From the NCBI RefSeq assembly GCF_001699815.1, contig NZ_MCGB01000004.1:1-49007 (forward strand): a DNA stretch of 49,007 nt, read 5' to 3'. How positions within the stretch are numbered: the stretch's first letter is position 1; each line of letters begins with the position of its first letter. This document shows, piece after piece, positions 28,494-37,601 of the stretch. The notes below the pieces were generated by a model. It searched no databases, was not told the origin of the DNA, and was given only the letters and a program-made list of their open reading frames with translations. Origin of the DNA: Ralstonia pickettii. GTDB lineage: Bacteria; Pseudomonadota; Gammaproteobacteria; Burkholderiales; Burkholderiaceae. A program made the position numbers and the translations under genes.

Positions 28494-29336
28494 CTAGTGT
28501 GACGTCGGTGGCGGGTTGCGGTGCGACGGCGGTGCCTGCGCGGGCCGCAGGTTTGCGCCAAAGAAGTCCTGCGGCAGGCGTTCGGTCTTGCGATTGACGT
28601 TGCGGAACGCGCCTTCCACCAGCATGGGGGCGACGTTGCTCACATCGGTTTGCGAGGCCATGGTCACGTCTTCGGTAAAGCCGCGTTCGCACAGCTCGCG
28701 GCCCGATACCGAATCAAGCAGCCACGCTTTCATCATGCCGGTCTGCGACGCCTCGCGATAGATCGCGCGGGCCGCGAGCGCTTCCGGCGACAGCGCTTGC
28801 GGCAGGAACCCCGCCACCGTTTCCGACAGGTGGTGCACGATCGCACCGGCGGCCAGCCAGTCTTCCAGGGCTGGGCGCAGGCTGCCGTCGGCCCAGCGCT
28901 CTCCTGATGCCACCACGGCCACGCGTCGGCCCAGCCGCGAGGCCGCTTCAGCTACCGCACGCGCGTTGCGCAGGCAGCCAGCAAACGTCGGCGTCGATCC
29001 GGTGGCGAGTGCCAGCGTTGCCCCATTAGGCGAGGGCAGGACGAGGCTGCTGCCCATTGGCAATTCACGCAGCGACGCTGGCGAGAGCGTATAGCCCGCC
29101 TGGCTTCGGTTGTAGCCCGCCAGCATGGCACCTGCGCGGCGCGCGAAGGTTTCAGCGCTGGCGTCGCGCCATGGGTACGGATAGATCCGTGCCCCGCGCG
29201 CCACGGCCACGTCCACACAGGTGCAGAAGGACAGCACGTCCACGACGATGACGGCGTCGCAATGTGGCGCCAGCGCGGATGCTCCGTGCTCGCCCCATTC
29301 ACAGTGGATGTTGTACAGGCTGAATTCGGTTGCCAT
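28494..29336 (-). CDS. ComB-like (2-phosphosulfolactate phosphatase family) protein
   Basis: 280 residues with the ComB fold signature: the N-terminal strand CDAVIVVDVLSFCTCVDVAVARGARIYPYP, then SLVLPSPNGATLA, and the C-terminal FTEDVTMASQTDVSNVAP. ComB dephosphorylates phosphosulfolactate in coenzyme M synthesis, but that pathway is not expected here, so the substrate is probably another phosphorylated acid. The protein ends with a proline-rich tail. It is convergent with zapE (20 nt apart) and divergent from ccoI. Confidence 0.8.
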   Translation of the reverse strand: MATEFSLYNIHCEWGEHGASALAPHCDAVIVVDVLSFCTCVDVAVARGARIYPYPWRDASAETFARRAGAMLAGYNRSQAGYTLSPASLRELPMGSSLVLPSPNGATLALATGSTPTFAGCLRNARAVAEAASRLGRRVAVVASGERWADGSLRPALEDWLAAGAIVHHLSETVAGFLPQALSPEALAARAIYREASQTGMMKAWLLDSVSGRELCERGFTEDVTMASQTDVSNVAPMLVEGAFRNVNRKTERLPQDFFGANLRPAQAPPSHRNPPPTSH

Positions 29337-29460
29337 GTCGCGCCCTCCTGTTTGCTTGGTTCAGCTATCCACTATAGGCGGCGATATTTTTTTATGGGAA
29401 GGTAGGGTGGTTGGAGTGCCTTGAGAATCGCATTTTCCGCTGATTGTTATTGCGCCGTGC

Positions 29461-29474
29461 TTGATGCGCATCAA
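29461..29474 (+). promoter_or_regulatory. ccoI: Perfect FNR/ANR box upstream of ccoI
   Basis: TTGATGCGCATCAA is an exact TTGAT-N4-ATCAA palindrome. A -10-like TAGCAT lies at 29497-29502, at the spacing of a class II FNR promoter; the predicted start of transcription is about 29509, only about 4 nt before the ccoI ATG. Confidence 0.85.
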
Positions 29475-29512
29475 GGGCGTGCCGGGGGAAGCTGGCTAGC
29501 ATCGTCCTCATA

Positions 29513-32056
29513 ATGACGTCGACATTCGCCCCCATCCATCCAACCGCGCCGGTTGACGGCAAAGGCTCGCCTATTGGCCCGAGCAGGGCAGGCGCGTCGC
29601 ACATCACCTGCTATCACTGCGCCTCGCCTCTGGAGGGCGCCACCGCTCTCCATGCCGACATCGGCGGCAAGTCCCGGGAATTTTGCTGTGCCGGCTGCCA
29701 GGCTGTCGCGCAAACGCTGCACGCCGCGGGCATGGGCCACGTCTATGACGGCCCGATCGCCTTCGCCAAGCCCATCGAAGGGGACCGCCGCACAGAAGCC
29801 GAAGCGGTTTGGGCGACCTACGATCTGCCGGTCATGCGTGAGCGCTTCGTGCGCACACGCGCTGACGGTGCGGAAGAACTTTCCCTCGCCATCAGCGGCA
29901 TGCGTTGCGCCGCATGCGTCTGGCTGATCGAGCGCGCGCTTTCGCGAGTGACAGGGGTGCGCGAGGTCACCGTCAATTACGCCACGGAACGTGCACGCAT
30001 CGTCGGAGATGCAGGGGTGATGCGGTTGTCCGCGGTGTTTGCCGCCATTGCCGACGTCGGATATGAAGCGTGGCCGGACCAGCCATCCGCCCGCCGCACT
30101 GCCGAGGCGCGCGAACGCCGCAGCCTGCTGATCCGCTTGGGATTGGCAATGCTGGGCATGATGCAAGTCATGATGTACGCGTGGCCGGTGTACCTGCATG
30201 GCGGCGACATCCCCGTGAACCAGACCCGCCTGATGCAGTGGGCCAGCTTGGTGCTGACGGTGCCGGTGGTGTTGATTTCTGCGCGGCCCATTTTCATCAA
30301 CGCGTGGCGGCAAGTGAGGCACGCGCACGTCGGCATGGACGCGCCCGTGGCGCTGGGGATCGGTGCCGCCTTCATTGCCAGCGTATTCGCCACGTTGCGC
30401 GGCCATGGCGAAACGTATTTCGATTCGGTGACGATGTTCGTCGCTTTCCTGTTGGCCGCGCGTTATCTCGAACTGCGTGCGCGGCAGAGCGCAGCTTCGG
30501 GCGCCGAGGCATTGGTCCGTCAGTTGCCGGCTACCTGCCGGCGCTTCAACGCCGTAAGCGGCGCCCTCGAAACGATCCCTGTTGCTACCTTGCAGCAAGG
30601 CGACTGCGTGGAAGTGCGCGCCGGTGAGGTCCTGCCTGCAGACGGAACCATTGAACACGGCACCACCGAGATCGACGAATCGCTTCTCTCGGGTGAAAGC
30701 GTGCCGCGTCCGCGCGACGTGGGCGCGACCGCGCTGGCAGGCAGCTACAACGTGGTCAGCGCCATTCGCGTGCGTGTGAACCGCGTGGGCACCCAGACGC
30801 GCCTTGCCGCCATCGTCGATCTGCTTGAACGCGCCTTGACCGACAAGCCCCGCATGGCTGAACTCGCCGATCGTGTCGCCGGGCGCTTTGTGGCAGTGCT
30901 GCTCGGCTGGGCGCTGCTCACCGCGATCGCGTGGTGGTGGATCGATCCGACACGCGTGTTTGCGGTCACTGTGGCGGTGCTTGTGGTGAGCTGCCCATGC
31001 GCGCTGTCGCTCGCCACGCCGTCTGCGCTGGCGGCGGCCAGCGGTGCGCTGGCACGGCGGGGTGTGCTGGTCACGCGGGGCCACGCCATCGAGAGCCTGG
31101 CAGCCGTGACGGATGTGCTGCTCGACAAGACCGGAACGCTCACCGAGGGGCGTTTGCGCTTGCTGAGCATCGAGACCTTCGCCGATGTGGATGCCGAGCA
31201 CTGTCTTGCATTGGCATGCGCGATGGAGCAATCCGAGAACCATCCGATCGCCCAGTCGTTACGCGCCGGCACCTCGAATGCAATGCCGCTGCCCAGGTTG
31301 GGGCGCGTGACAAACGTGCCGGGGCAGGGCGTGTATGCCATGGCGGAGAACCGCTTGATGCGTCTGGGCACGCAGTCGTTTGCGGCCATGCACTACGCAA
31401 ACCAGCCGGTTGCCACCATCCGTTACGGTGGGGAAGCACCAATGGAGGAGGTGCCGCCGGCGGCCGCATGCACGTCGGTCTGGCTCGGCCGCGATGGCCA
31501 ACCGCTCGCGCGCTTCACGCTGGCCGATACGCCACGCGCCGACGCGCCTGCATGCCTGGGCGCGTTGCGTGCACAAGGATTGCGCTTGCATCTCGTTTCC
31601 GGCGATGCGCCTGAAACCGTGCACTGGTGGGCCAACCGCCTGGGCATCGACCACGCCGTGGGCGGGTCCAGCCCCGAAGACAAGCGCGCCTACGTGCATA
31701 AGCTGCAGGCAGACGGCGCCCGCGTGCTGGCCGTCGGCGACGGCATCAACGATGCGCCGTTGCTCGCACAGGCGCAGGTCTCCATCGCCATTGGATCAGG
31801 TGCGCCGTTGGCTCAGGCCGGTGCCGATGCCATCCTGACCGAACCGCGCCTGATTGCCATCAGCGAGGCCGTGTCGATTGGCCGCCGCACGTTGCGCGTG
31901 GTGCGCCAGAACCTCGGCTGGGCCTTTGCCTACAACGCGATCAGCATTCCGATGGCCACGCTCGGGTGGCTCTCGCCGCTGGCCGCTGGCATCGGCATGT
32001 CGGTGTCATCGCTGCTGGTGGCGCTCAATGCGTGGCGCCTGTCGCGCGCGGTCTAG
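29513..32056 (+). CDS. ccoI: Copper-transporting P1B-type ATPase for cbb3 oxidase maturation (CcoI/FixI)
   Basis: Heavy-metal P-type ATPase that exports copper for assembly of the CuB site of cbb3 oxidase. 847 residues. The CcoI-specific N-terminus has cysteine pairs C33-x2-C36 and FCCAGCQ, then an HMA domain with GMRCAAC (C132, C135). Membrane core with the CPC ion motif (C494, C496), phosphorylation motif DKTGT (D538), SEN-HP-type ENHPIAQ, and the hinge GDGINDAPLLAQA. The ATG at 29513 has no ribosome binding site and falls about 4 nt after the predicted FNR-dependent start, so the mRNA may be leaderless. ccoS follows after 10 nt. Confidence 0.94.
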   Translation: MTSTFAPIHPTAPVDGKGSPIGPSRAGASHITCYHCASPLEGATALHADIGGKSREFCCAGCQAVAQTLHAAGMGHVYDGPIAFAKPIEGDRRTEAEAVWATYDLPVMRERFVRTRADGAEELSLAISGMRCAACVWLIERALSRVTGVREVTVNYATERARIVGDAGVMRLSAVFAAIADVGYEAWPDQPSARRTAEARERRSLLIRLGLAMLGMMQVMMYAWPVYLHGGDIPVNQTRLMQWASLVLTVPVVLISARPIFINAWRQVRHAHVGMDAPVALGIGAAFIASVFATLRGHGETYFDSVTMFVAFLLAARYLELRARQSAASGAEALVRQLPATCRRFNAVSGALETIPVATLQQGDCVEVRAGEVLPADGTIEHGTTEIDESLLSGESVPRPRDVGATALAGSYNVVSAIRVRVNRVGTQTRLAAIVDLLERALTDKPRMAELADRVAGRFVAVLLGWALLTAIAWWWIDPTRVFAVTVAVLVVSCPCALSLATPSALAAASGALARRGVLVTRGHAIESLAAVTDVLLDKTGTLTEGRLRLLSIETFADVDAEHCLALACAMEQSENHPIAQSLRAGTSNAMPLPRLGRVTNVPGQGVYAMAENRLMRLGTQSFAAMHYANQPVATIRYGGEAPMEEVPPAAACTSVWLGRDGQPLARFTLADTPRADAPACLGALRAQGLRLHLVSGDAPETVHWWANRLGIDHAVGGSSPEDKRAYVHKLQADGARVLAVGDGINDAPLLAQAQVSIAIGSGAPLAQAGADAILTEPRLIAISEAVSIGRRTLRVVRQNLGWAFAYNAISIPMATLGWLSPLAAGIGMSVSSLLVALNAWRLSRAV

Positions 32057-32066
32057 GAGGACTGCC

Positions 32067-32246
32067 ATGGAAACCCTGTTCCTGCTGATTCCGTTGTCGC
32101 TGATGCTCGTCGTGGCGATCGTCGGTGCGCTTTGGTGGGCCGTCGGCTCAGGGCAGTACGACGATCTGAGAGCGCCTGCTGAATCGATTCTGCTGGACCC
32201 CGATACCCCTGCACGCGACGCAGTGTCGCGGGACGGAACTGCCTGA
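32067..32246 (+). CDS. ccoS: cbb3-type cytochrome oxidase assembly protein CcoS
   Basis: 59 residues: one N-terminal membrane helix (about residues 3-27) followed by the conserved WWAVGSGQYDDLRAPAESIL stretch of CcoS, which is needed for haem and copper insertion into CcoN. The ATG follows AGGAGG at a good distance, 10 nt after ccoI. The C-terminal tail is poorly conserved. Confidence 0.92.
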   Translation: METLFLLIPLSLMLVVAIVGALWWAVGSGQYDDLRAPAESILLDPDTPARDAVSRDGTA

Positions 32247-32265
32247 CCACATTGCCGGGGTTGCC

Positions 32266-32307
32266 TTGATGCACGTCAAGACTCTTTGGCGGCCCGGTTC
32301 TTAACAT
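32266..32307 (+). promoter_or_regulatory. ccoN: FNR box and -10 of the ccoNOQP operon
   Basis: TTGATGCACGTCAA (32266-32279) matches TTGAT-N4-ATCAA in 9 of 10 positions. TAACAT at 32302-32307 is at class II distance, which predicts a start near 32314, 28 nt upstream of the preferred ccoN ATG. This allows ccoNOQP to be induced separately from ccoIS. Confidence 0.78.
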
Positions 32308-32341
32308 GACCACATCACACCAATTATCGTGGGGAGCAAGC

Positions 32342-33799
32342 ATGGAATCATCCAGCGCGTTGCAGCACACCCAGACCTTCAACTATCGCGTGGTACGCCA
32401 GTTCTCGATCATGACGATCGTCTGGGGCATCGTCGGTATGGCGGTCGGTGCGCTGATCGCGGCCCAGTTGATCTGGCCGCAACTGAATTTCGGGGTGCCC
32501 TGGCTGTCCTACGGCCGGCTGCGTCCTCTGCACACGAATGCCGTCATCTTTGCGTTTGGCGGCAGCGCGCTGTTTGCGACGTCCTACTACATCGTGCAGC
32601 GTACCTGCCAGGTGCGCCTGCTTTCCGACAAGCTTGCCGCCTTCACGTTCTGGGGCTGGCAGGCAGTGATCGTGGCTGCCGCCATCACCCTGCCGCTGGG
32701 CTACACAAGCTCGAAGGAATACGCTGAGCTGGAATGGCCGATCGACATCCTGATCACCGTGGTGTGGGTGGTCTACGCGATCGTCTTCTTCGGCACCATC
32801 ATCAAGCGCAAGACCCGGCACATCTACGTGGCCAACTGGTTCTTCGGCGCTTACATCATCACGATCGCGCTGCTGCATATCGTCAACAACGCTGAGTTGC
32901 CCGTGTCGATGTGGAAGTCGTACTCGGCTTATGCCGGCGTGCAGGATGCGATGGTGCAATGGTGGTATGGGCACAACGCTGTGGGCTTCTTCCTGACCAC
33001 CAGCTTCCTGGGCATGATGTATTACTTCGTGCCGAAGCAGGCCGAGCGCCCGATCTATTCGTATCGCCTGTCGATCGTGCACTTCTGGGCGCTGAACTTC
33101 ACCTACATGTGGGCGGGTCCGCACCACCTGCAGTACACGGCGCTGCCCGACTGGGCCCAGTCGCTCGGCATGGTGTTTTCGCTGATCCTGCTGGCGCCGT
33201 CGTGGGGCGGCATGATCAACGGGATCATGACCCTGTCGGGTGCCTGGCACAAGCTGCGCACCGATCCGATCCTGAAGTTCCTGGTCGTGGCGCTGTCGTT
33301 CTATGGCATGGCGACGTTCGAGGGCTCGATGATGTCCATCAAGACCGTGAATGCGCTGTCGCACTACACCGACTGGACAATCGGCCACGTGCACTCCGGC
33401 GCCCTGGGCTGGGTGGCGATGATCACTATCGGTTCGATGTACTACATGATCCCGCGCCTGTTCGGCCAGCAGAAGATGTACAGCACGCGCCTGATCGAGG
33501 TGCACTTCTGGGTGGCGACCATCGGCGTTGTCCTCTATATCGCCGCCATGTGGGTCGCCGGCGTGATGCAGGGCCTGATGTGGCGCGCCACCGAGGCTGA
33601 CGGCACGCTGACCTACAGCTTTGTCGAGGCGGTCAAGGCAACGTACCCGTTCTACCTGATTCGCTTGGCTGGTGGCCTGTGCTTCCTGGGCGGCATGCTG
33701 CTGATGGCATTCAACGTGTTCAAGACCATCCAGGGCAGCAAGGCGATCGATGCACCGATTCCTCAATCGGCCCAGACCCCGATGGTCGCGGCTCAGTGA
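32342..33799 (+). CDS. ccoN: cbb3-type cytochrome c oxidase subunit I (CcoN)
   Basis: Catalytic subunit with low-spin haem b and the haem b3-CuB site; reduces O2 with high affinity. 485 residues, about 12 membrane helices. Conserved metal-binding histidines are visible in [28 protein letters not shown] and [13 protein letters not shown] use the ATG at 32342 (MESSSALQ, preceded by GGGGAG); an in-frame ATG at 32306 lies upstream of the predicted transcription start. Followed by ccoO after 10 nt. Confidence 0.97.
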   Translation: MESSSALQHTQTFNYRVVRQFSIMTIVWGIVGMAVGALIAAQLIWPQLNFGVPWLSYGRLRPLHTNAVIFAFGGSALFATSYYIVQRTCQVRLLSDKLAAFTFWGWQAVIVAAAITLPLGYTSSKEYAELEWPIDILITVVWVVYAIVFFGTIIKRKTRHIYVANWFFGAYIITIALLHIVNNAELPVSMWKSYSAYAGVQDAMVQWWYGHNAVGFFLTTSFLGMMYYFVPKQAERPIYSYRLSIVHFWALNFTYMWAGPHHLQYTALPDWAQSLGMVFSLILLAPSWGGMINGIMTLSGAWHKLRTDPILKFLVVALSFYGMATFEGSMMSIKTVNALSHYTDWTIGHVHSGALGWVAMITIGSMYYMIPRLFGQQKMYSTRLIEVHFWVATIGVVLYIAAMWVAGVMQGLMWRATEADGTLTYSFVEAVKATYPFYLIRLAGGLCFLGGMLLMAFNVFKTIQGSKAIDAPIPQSAQTPMVAAQ

Positions 33800-33809
33800 G
33801 GAGGGGAAC

Positions 33810-34493
33810 ATGAGCAACCAATCCAACAAGTTTTTCTCGCACGAGACGCTGGAAAAGAACATCGGCTTGCTGATTGTGATGACGCTCGTCGTCGTCAGCA
33901 TTGCGGGCCTGGTGCAGATTTTGCCGCTCTTCTTCCAGCATTCGACCACTGAACCGGTCAAGGGCATCGCCCCGTATTCGCCGCTGCGGCTGGCGGGGCG
34001 CGACATCTACATTCGCGAAGGCTGTGTCGGCTGCCACTCGCAGCAAGTGCGTACGCTGCGCGCCGAGACCGAGCGCTATGGCCACTACTCGCTGGCCGGC
34101 GAGTCGGTGTTCGATCACCCGTTCCTGTGGGGTTCCAAGCGTACGGGCCCGGATCTGGCGCGCGTGGGACAACGCTACTCCGATGATTGGCATCGCATCC
34201 ACTTGCGCGATCCGCGGGAGGTGGTGCCCGAGTCGAACATGCCGTCGTATGCGTGGCTCTCGAAGACGCCGCTGGACAACAGCGACATCGAAAAGAAGAT
34301 GCACGTCCTGCGTCAGCTGGGTGTGCCGTATACGGATGCCCAGATCGCCGGTGCGCGCGAGCAACTCGCAGGCAAAACGGAAGAAGACGCCGTGGTCGCT
34401 TATCTGCAAGGCCTTGGCGTTGAGTTGCGTAACGTCCGGGACGTGGCTGTCGCTCCGGCTGCTGCGCCTGCCACTGTTGCTGCCAAGGAGTAA
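33810..34493 (+). CDS. ccoO: cbb3-type cytochrome c oxidase subunit II (CcoO)
   Basis: Membrane-anchored monohaem cytochrome c that passes electrons to CcoN. 227 residues, one N-terminal membrane helix (about 20-42), then periplasmic. The haem c site is [23 protein letters not shown]; the distal methionine is probably in [10 protein letters not shown]. The ATG at 33810 has a strong GAGGAGGGG ribosome binding site. Confidence 0.97.
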   Translation: MSNQSNKFFSHETLEKNIGLLIVMTLVVVSIAGLVQILPLFFQHSTTEPVKGIAPYSPLRLAGRDIYIREGCVGCHSQQVRTLRAETERYGHYSLAGESVFDHPFLWGSKRTGPDLARVGQRYSDDWHRIHLRDPREVVPESNMPSYAWLSKTPLDNSDIEKKMHVLRQLGVPYTDAQIAGAREQLAGKTEEDAVVAYLQGLGVELRNVRDVAVAPAAAPATVAAKE

Positions 34494-34496
34494 GCC

Positions 34497-34679
34497 ATGG
34501 CCATGCTGAGTGCAATTGCGACTGCCGTCTTTCTCGTGCTGTTCGTCTGCATTACCTGGTGGGCATTCTCCGCGCATCGCCGCGCTGCAAATACGGAATC
34601 GGCCATGCTGCCGTTCCTGCTGCCCGATGAGGCCGAGGTCGCCGGTGCGCGCGCAGACGCGTCGCGCCCGCATCAATAA
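34497..34679 (+). CDS. ccoQ: cbb3-type oxidase subunit IV (CcoQ/FixQ)
   Basis: 60 residues: one membrane helix (about 5-25) with the typical FITWWAF-like segment (FVCITWWAFSAHRR) and a variable hydrophilic tail. CcoQ stabilises the oxidase under oxygen. An alternative ATG two codons later is possible. Position between ccoO and ccoP supports the call. Confidence 0.93.
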   Translation: MAMLSAIATAVFLVLFVCITWWAFSAHRRAANTESAMLPFLLPDEAEVAGARADASRPHQ

Positions 34680-34691
34680 GGACACAGAATC

Positions 34692-35615
34692 ATGAGCGAC
34701 TTCATTTCGGAGTTCTGGGGGTATTACATCGCTGCGATCGCCCTTGTCGGCATCGTGTGGTGTGTCTGGTTGCTGTTTTCGCAGCGGCGCATTCAGATTG
34801 CGCCCGGTCATAGCGCGGGCGAGGACACCGGCCATGTGTGGGACGGCGACCTGCGCGAACTGAACAACCCGCTGCCACGCTGGTGGATGTGGATGTTCCT
34901 GCTGTCGTGCATCTTTGCGTTGGGGTACCTGATCCTCTACCCCGGGTTGGGTTCATACGGTGGCGTGCTCGGTTTCTCGACACGCGGCGAATTGGCCTCT
35001 CAGCGTGCTGCGGCCGATGCACAGGTTCGCCCGGTCTATGAACGCTATGCCGGCATGGATATCAAGCAAATCGCCGCAGATCCTCAGGCCCATGAGATCG
35101 GCCAGCGCCTGTTCCTGAACAACTGCGCGCAGTGCCACGGCTCTGACGCGGGCGGCTCAAAGGGCTTCCCGAACCTGACCGACAACGACTGGCTGTACGG
35201 AGGCGAGCCTGAGACGATCCTGACCACGATCACCAAGGGGCGTCACGGAGTCATGCCATCGCTGGCAGCGGTGGTGGACGGCAATCAGGCTGTCAACGTG
35301 GCCAACTACGTGCGCTCGCTGTCGGGCCTGGCTTACGACCCGATCAAGGCAGCGCGCGGTGAACCGACGTTCAAGTCGGTTTGCGCGGCCTGCCACATGG
35401 CAACCGGCAAGGGCAATCAGGCGCTCGGCGCCCCCAACCTGACCGACCGCGTCTGGCTGTACGGCAGTTCGGAAGCGACCATCGTCGAGACCATCCTCAA
35501 AGGCCGTGACAACACGATGCCGGCACACGAGAACCTGCTCTCGCCGGAGAAAATCCGCATGCTGGCGGCCTATGTCTGGGGTCTGTCGAACAGCAACACG
35601 AGTCACGCGCAATGA
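34692..35615 (+). CDS. ccoP: cbb3-type cytochrome c oxidase subunit III (CcoP)
   Basis: Dihaem cytochrome c, the electron entry subunit. 307 residues: two N-terminal membrane segments (about 8-28 and 65-85), then two cytochrome c domains with haem motifs CAQCH and CAACH and methionine ligands in GVMPS and NTMPAHE. The HVWDGDLRELNNPLPRWW linker is characteristic. The stop overlaps the ccoG ATG (ATGA). Confidence 0.97.
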   Translation: MSDFISEFWGYYIAAIALVGIVWCVWLLFSQRRIQIAPGHSAGEDTGHVWDGDLRELNNPLPRWWMWMFLLSCIFALGYLILYPGLGSYGGVLGFSTRGELASQRAAADAQVRPVYERYAGMDIKQIAADPQAHEIGQRLFLNNCAQCHGSDAGGSKGFPNLTDNDWLYGGEPETILTTITKGRHGVMPSLAAVVDGNQAVNVANYVRSLSGLAYDPIKAARGEPTFKSVCAACHMATGKGNQALGAPNLTDRVWLYGSSEATIVETILKGRDNTMPAHENLLSPEKIRMLAAYVWGLSNSNTSHAQ

Positions 35616-37075
35616 GCGACAAAGAACCAGCCTGGCGCCCGATGACGCCCGCCACTGCGGCGGCGGGCGCCGAGGACGCACCGACCGAGCAGATGCTCTA
35701 TGAGGTCCGGCGCAAGATCTATCCGCGCGCCGTAACAGGCGCCTTTGCGCGTTGGCGCGTCTGGCTGGTGTTGGCCACGCAAGCCATCTTTTATGGCTTG
35801 CCGTGGTTTCAGTGGAATGGTCGCCAAGCAGTGCTGTTCGACCTGGGCGCTCGCAAGTTCTACCTCTTTGGCCTCGTGTTGTGGCCGCAGGATGTCATCT
35901 ATCTGGCAGTGCTGCTGGTGCTATCGGCGCTGGCGCTGTTCCTGTTCACGGCGGTGGCGGGCCGGCTCTTTTGCGGCTATGCCTGCCCGCAGACGGTCTA
36001 CACCGAAATCTTCATGTGGATCGAGCGCCATGTCGAAGGCGACCGCTTTGCCCGCATCCGGCTCGACGGTGAGCGTTGGAGCCTGCGCAAGCTGCGTCTC
36101 AAGGTCACCAAGCATTCGGCCTGGGTGCTGATCGCGTTGTGGACGGGCTTCACCTTCGTGGGCTTCTTCACGCCGATCCGCGATCTGGGCATGGAGACCT
36201 GGACGCTGTCGCTCGGCCCTTGGCAGACTTTCTGGATGCTCTTCTACGCATTCGCGACATGGGGCAACGCCGGTTTCATGCGCGAGCAGGTGTGCCGCTA
36301 CATGTGTCCCTACGCTCGTTTCCAGAGCGTGATGGTCGATCCCGATACCTACGTCGTGACTTATGACACCCTGCGCGGCGAGCCGCGCGGCAGTCGTTCG
36401 CGCAACGCCGATTTCGAAGCGCAAGGTCTGGGTTCCTGCGTCGACTGCAGCATCTGTGTACAGGTGTGCCCGACCGGCATCGACATCCGCCAAGGGCTGC
36501 AATACGAATGCATTGGTTGCGGCGCCTGCATTGATGCCTGCGATCAGGTCATGGACAAGATGCGCTACCCGCGCGGTCTGATCCGCTATACGTCCGAACG
36601 CGCAATGCGCGATCGGCTCAGCCCGAAGGACGCCCGGCGACATCTGCTGCGTCCGCGCGTGCTGATCTATACCGGGATCATGCTTGTGCTCATCACCGGC
36701 TTCATCGTGGCATTGGCCATGCGTCAGCCGCTCAAGGTTGACGTGATTCGTGATCGTGGTGCACTGGCGCGTGAAGTGGACGGGGGCAAGATCGAGAACG
36801 TTTACCGCCTGCAGTTGATGAACGCGTCCGAGCTCCCCATGCGCGTGACCATCACAGCAGAGGGCATGCCGGAACTGGATGTGCAGGGCGGTCGTGGCGA
36901 GTCGACCACACTGGAGCTGCCACCGGCGGCCAACCGACTGCTGCCAGTGCGCGTACGCCGGCCGGCCGATGATGCCGCCCCCGGCTCGCACAAAATCCGT
37001 TTCGTCATCCACGCAGACAGCGGTAGCGCCAGCCTCGTACTGCGCGAACCGTCGAGCTTCATCGTGCCGCGCTGA
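35612..37075 (+). CDS. ccoG: cbb3 oxidase accessory ferredoxin-like protein CcoG (RdxA/FixG)
   Basis: Membrane iron-sulfur protein that reduces copper for cbb3 assembly. 487 residues: several membrane helices, the CGYACPQTVYTEIFMWIE and CRYMCPYARFQ motifs, two 4Fe-4S ferredoxin clusters (CVDCSICVQVCP and CIGCGACIDACD), and a C-terminal Ig-like periplasmic domain. Start overlaps the ccoP stop, indicating coupling; the stop at 37073-37075 shares bases with the next frame. Confidence 0.95.
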   Translation: MSDKEPAWRPMTPATAAAGAEDAPTEQMLYEVRRKIYPRAVTGAFARWRVWLVLATQAIFYGLPWFQWNGRQAVLFDLGARKFYLFGLVLWPQDVIYLAVLLVLSALALFLFTAVAGRLFCGYACPQTVYTEIFMWIERHVEGDRFARIRLDGERWSLRKLRLKVTKHSAWVLIALWTGFTFVGFFTPIRDLGMETWTLSLGPWQTFWMLFYAFATWGNAGFMREQVCRYMCPYARFQSVMVDPDTYVVTYDTLRGEPRGSRSRNADFEAQGLGSCVDCSICVQVCPTGIDIRQGLQYECIGCGACIDACDQVMDKMRYPRGLIRYTSERAMRDRLSPKDARRHLLRPRVLIYTGIMLVLITGFIVALAMRQPLKVDVIRDRGALAREVDGGKIENVYRLQLMNASELPMRVTITAEGMPELDVQGGRGESTTLELPPAANRLLPVRVRRPADDAAPGSHKIRFVIHADSGSASLVLREPSSFIVPR

Positions 37076-37101
37076 TGCGGCATCCCCAACAGGAGGCAAC
37101 G

Positions 37102-37329
37102 ATGCACGCAACGCAATCTTCCGCGCAGGCCCGTCCCTGGTGGCGCGAGCCCTGGCCGTGGCTCCTGATGGCTGGGCCGTTTGTCGCCATGATCGGCTGC
37201 GGCGTCACCATCTGGCTGGCGATGTCGCATCCCGACGCCGTTATTCACGACAACGTCGTGCGCCACGGTTTGGTCGTTGAAAAGACGACCGTCGCGCCGG
37301 CACATGGTATTCACGCGGAGGCCCGATGA
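37102..37329 (+). CDS. Short FixH-like membrane protein
   Basis: 75 residues: a WWREPWPWLLMAGP start and one membrane helix (about residues 18-42), then a short tail. This matches the N-terminal part of FixH/CcoH, which is needed for cbb3 assembly, but the longer periplasmic domain of rhizobial FixH is missing. Short versions are usual in this genus group. The ATG at 37102 follows AGGAGG. It overlaps the next gene by 4 nt (ATGA). Confidence 0.75.
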   Translation: MHATQSSAQARPWWREPWPWLLMAGPFVAMIGCGVTIWLAMSHPDAVIHDNVVRHGLVVEKTTVAPAHGIHAEAR

Positions 37330-37580
37330 AGCGTCGACTGCTGATGTGGATTCTGTGGCCGGCATTTCTGTCGGCCGCGTTGGCTGAACTGGTGGTCTTT
37401 GCAGTGGTGGACCCCGCCGACCTGCGTTTCTTCGGCGAACAGATCACCGTGTCGGCCCAGGCGGTCTACACGGTATCGTTCTTTGTGTTCTGGTTGCTGT
37501 GCGGATTGTCGAGCGCGCTGACGCTCTACGTGTCCCCGGGCATCGGCAAACTGGAAGCGCATGAACACCCGCTCGTGTGA
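37326..37580 (+). CDS. Small membrane protein at the end of the cbb3 operon
   Basis: 84 residues with two membrane helices (about 6-28 and 45-68). It is translationally coupled to the FixH-like gene by an ATGA overlap. I recognise no family beyond its recurrent place after ccoG-fixH in betaproteobacteria; a structural or assembly role in cbb3 oxidase is an inference from position. It ends 21 nt before the convergent fnr gene. Confidence 0.7.
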   Translation: MKRRLLMWILWPAFLSAALAELVVFAVVDPADLRFFGEQITVSAQAVYTVSFFVFWLLCGLSSALTLYVSPGIGKLEAHEHPLV

Positions 37581-37601
37581 GCGGGCGCCATGGAAGGAGC
37601 C

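Noticed and set aside
32306-32341. Earlier in-frame ATG for ccoN
   Set aside because: It overlaps the predicted -10 region of the FNR promoter, lacks a ribosome binding site and adds 12 residues with no family similarity.
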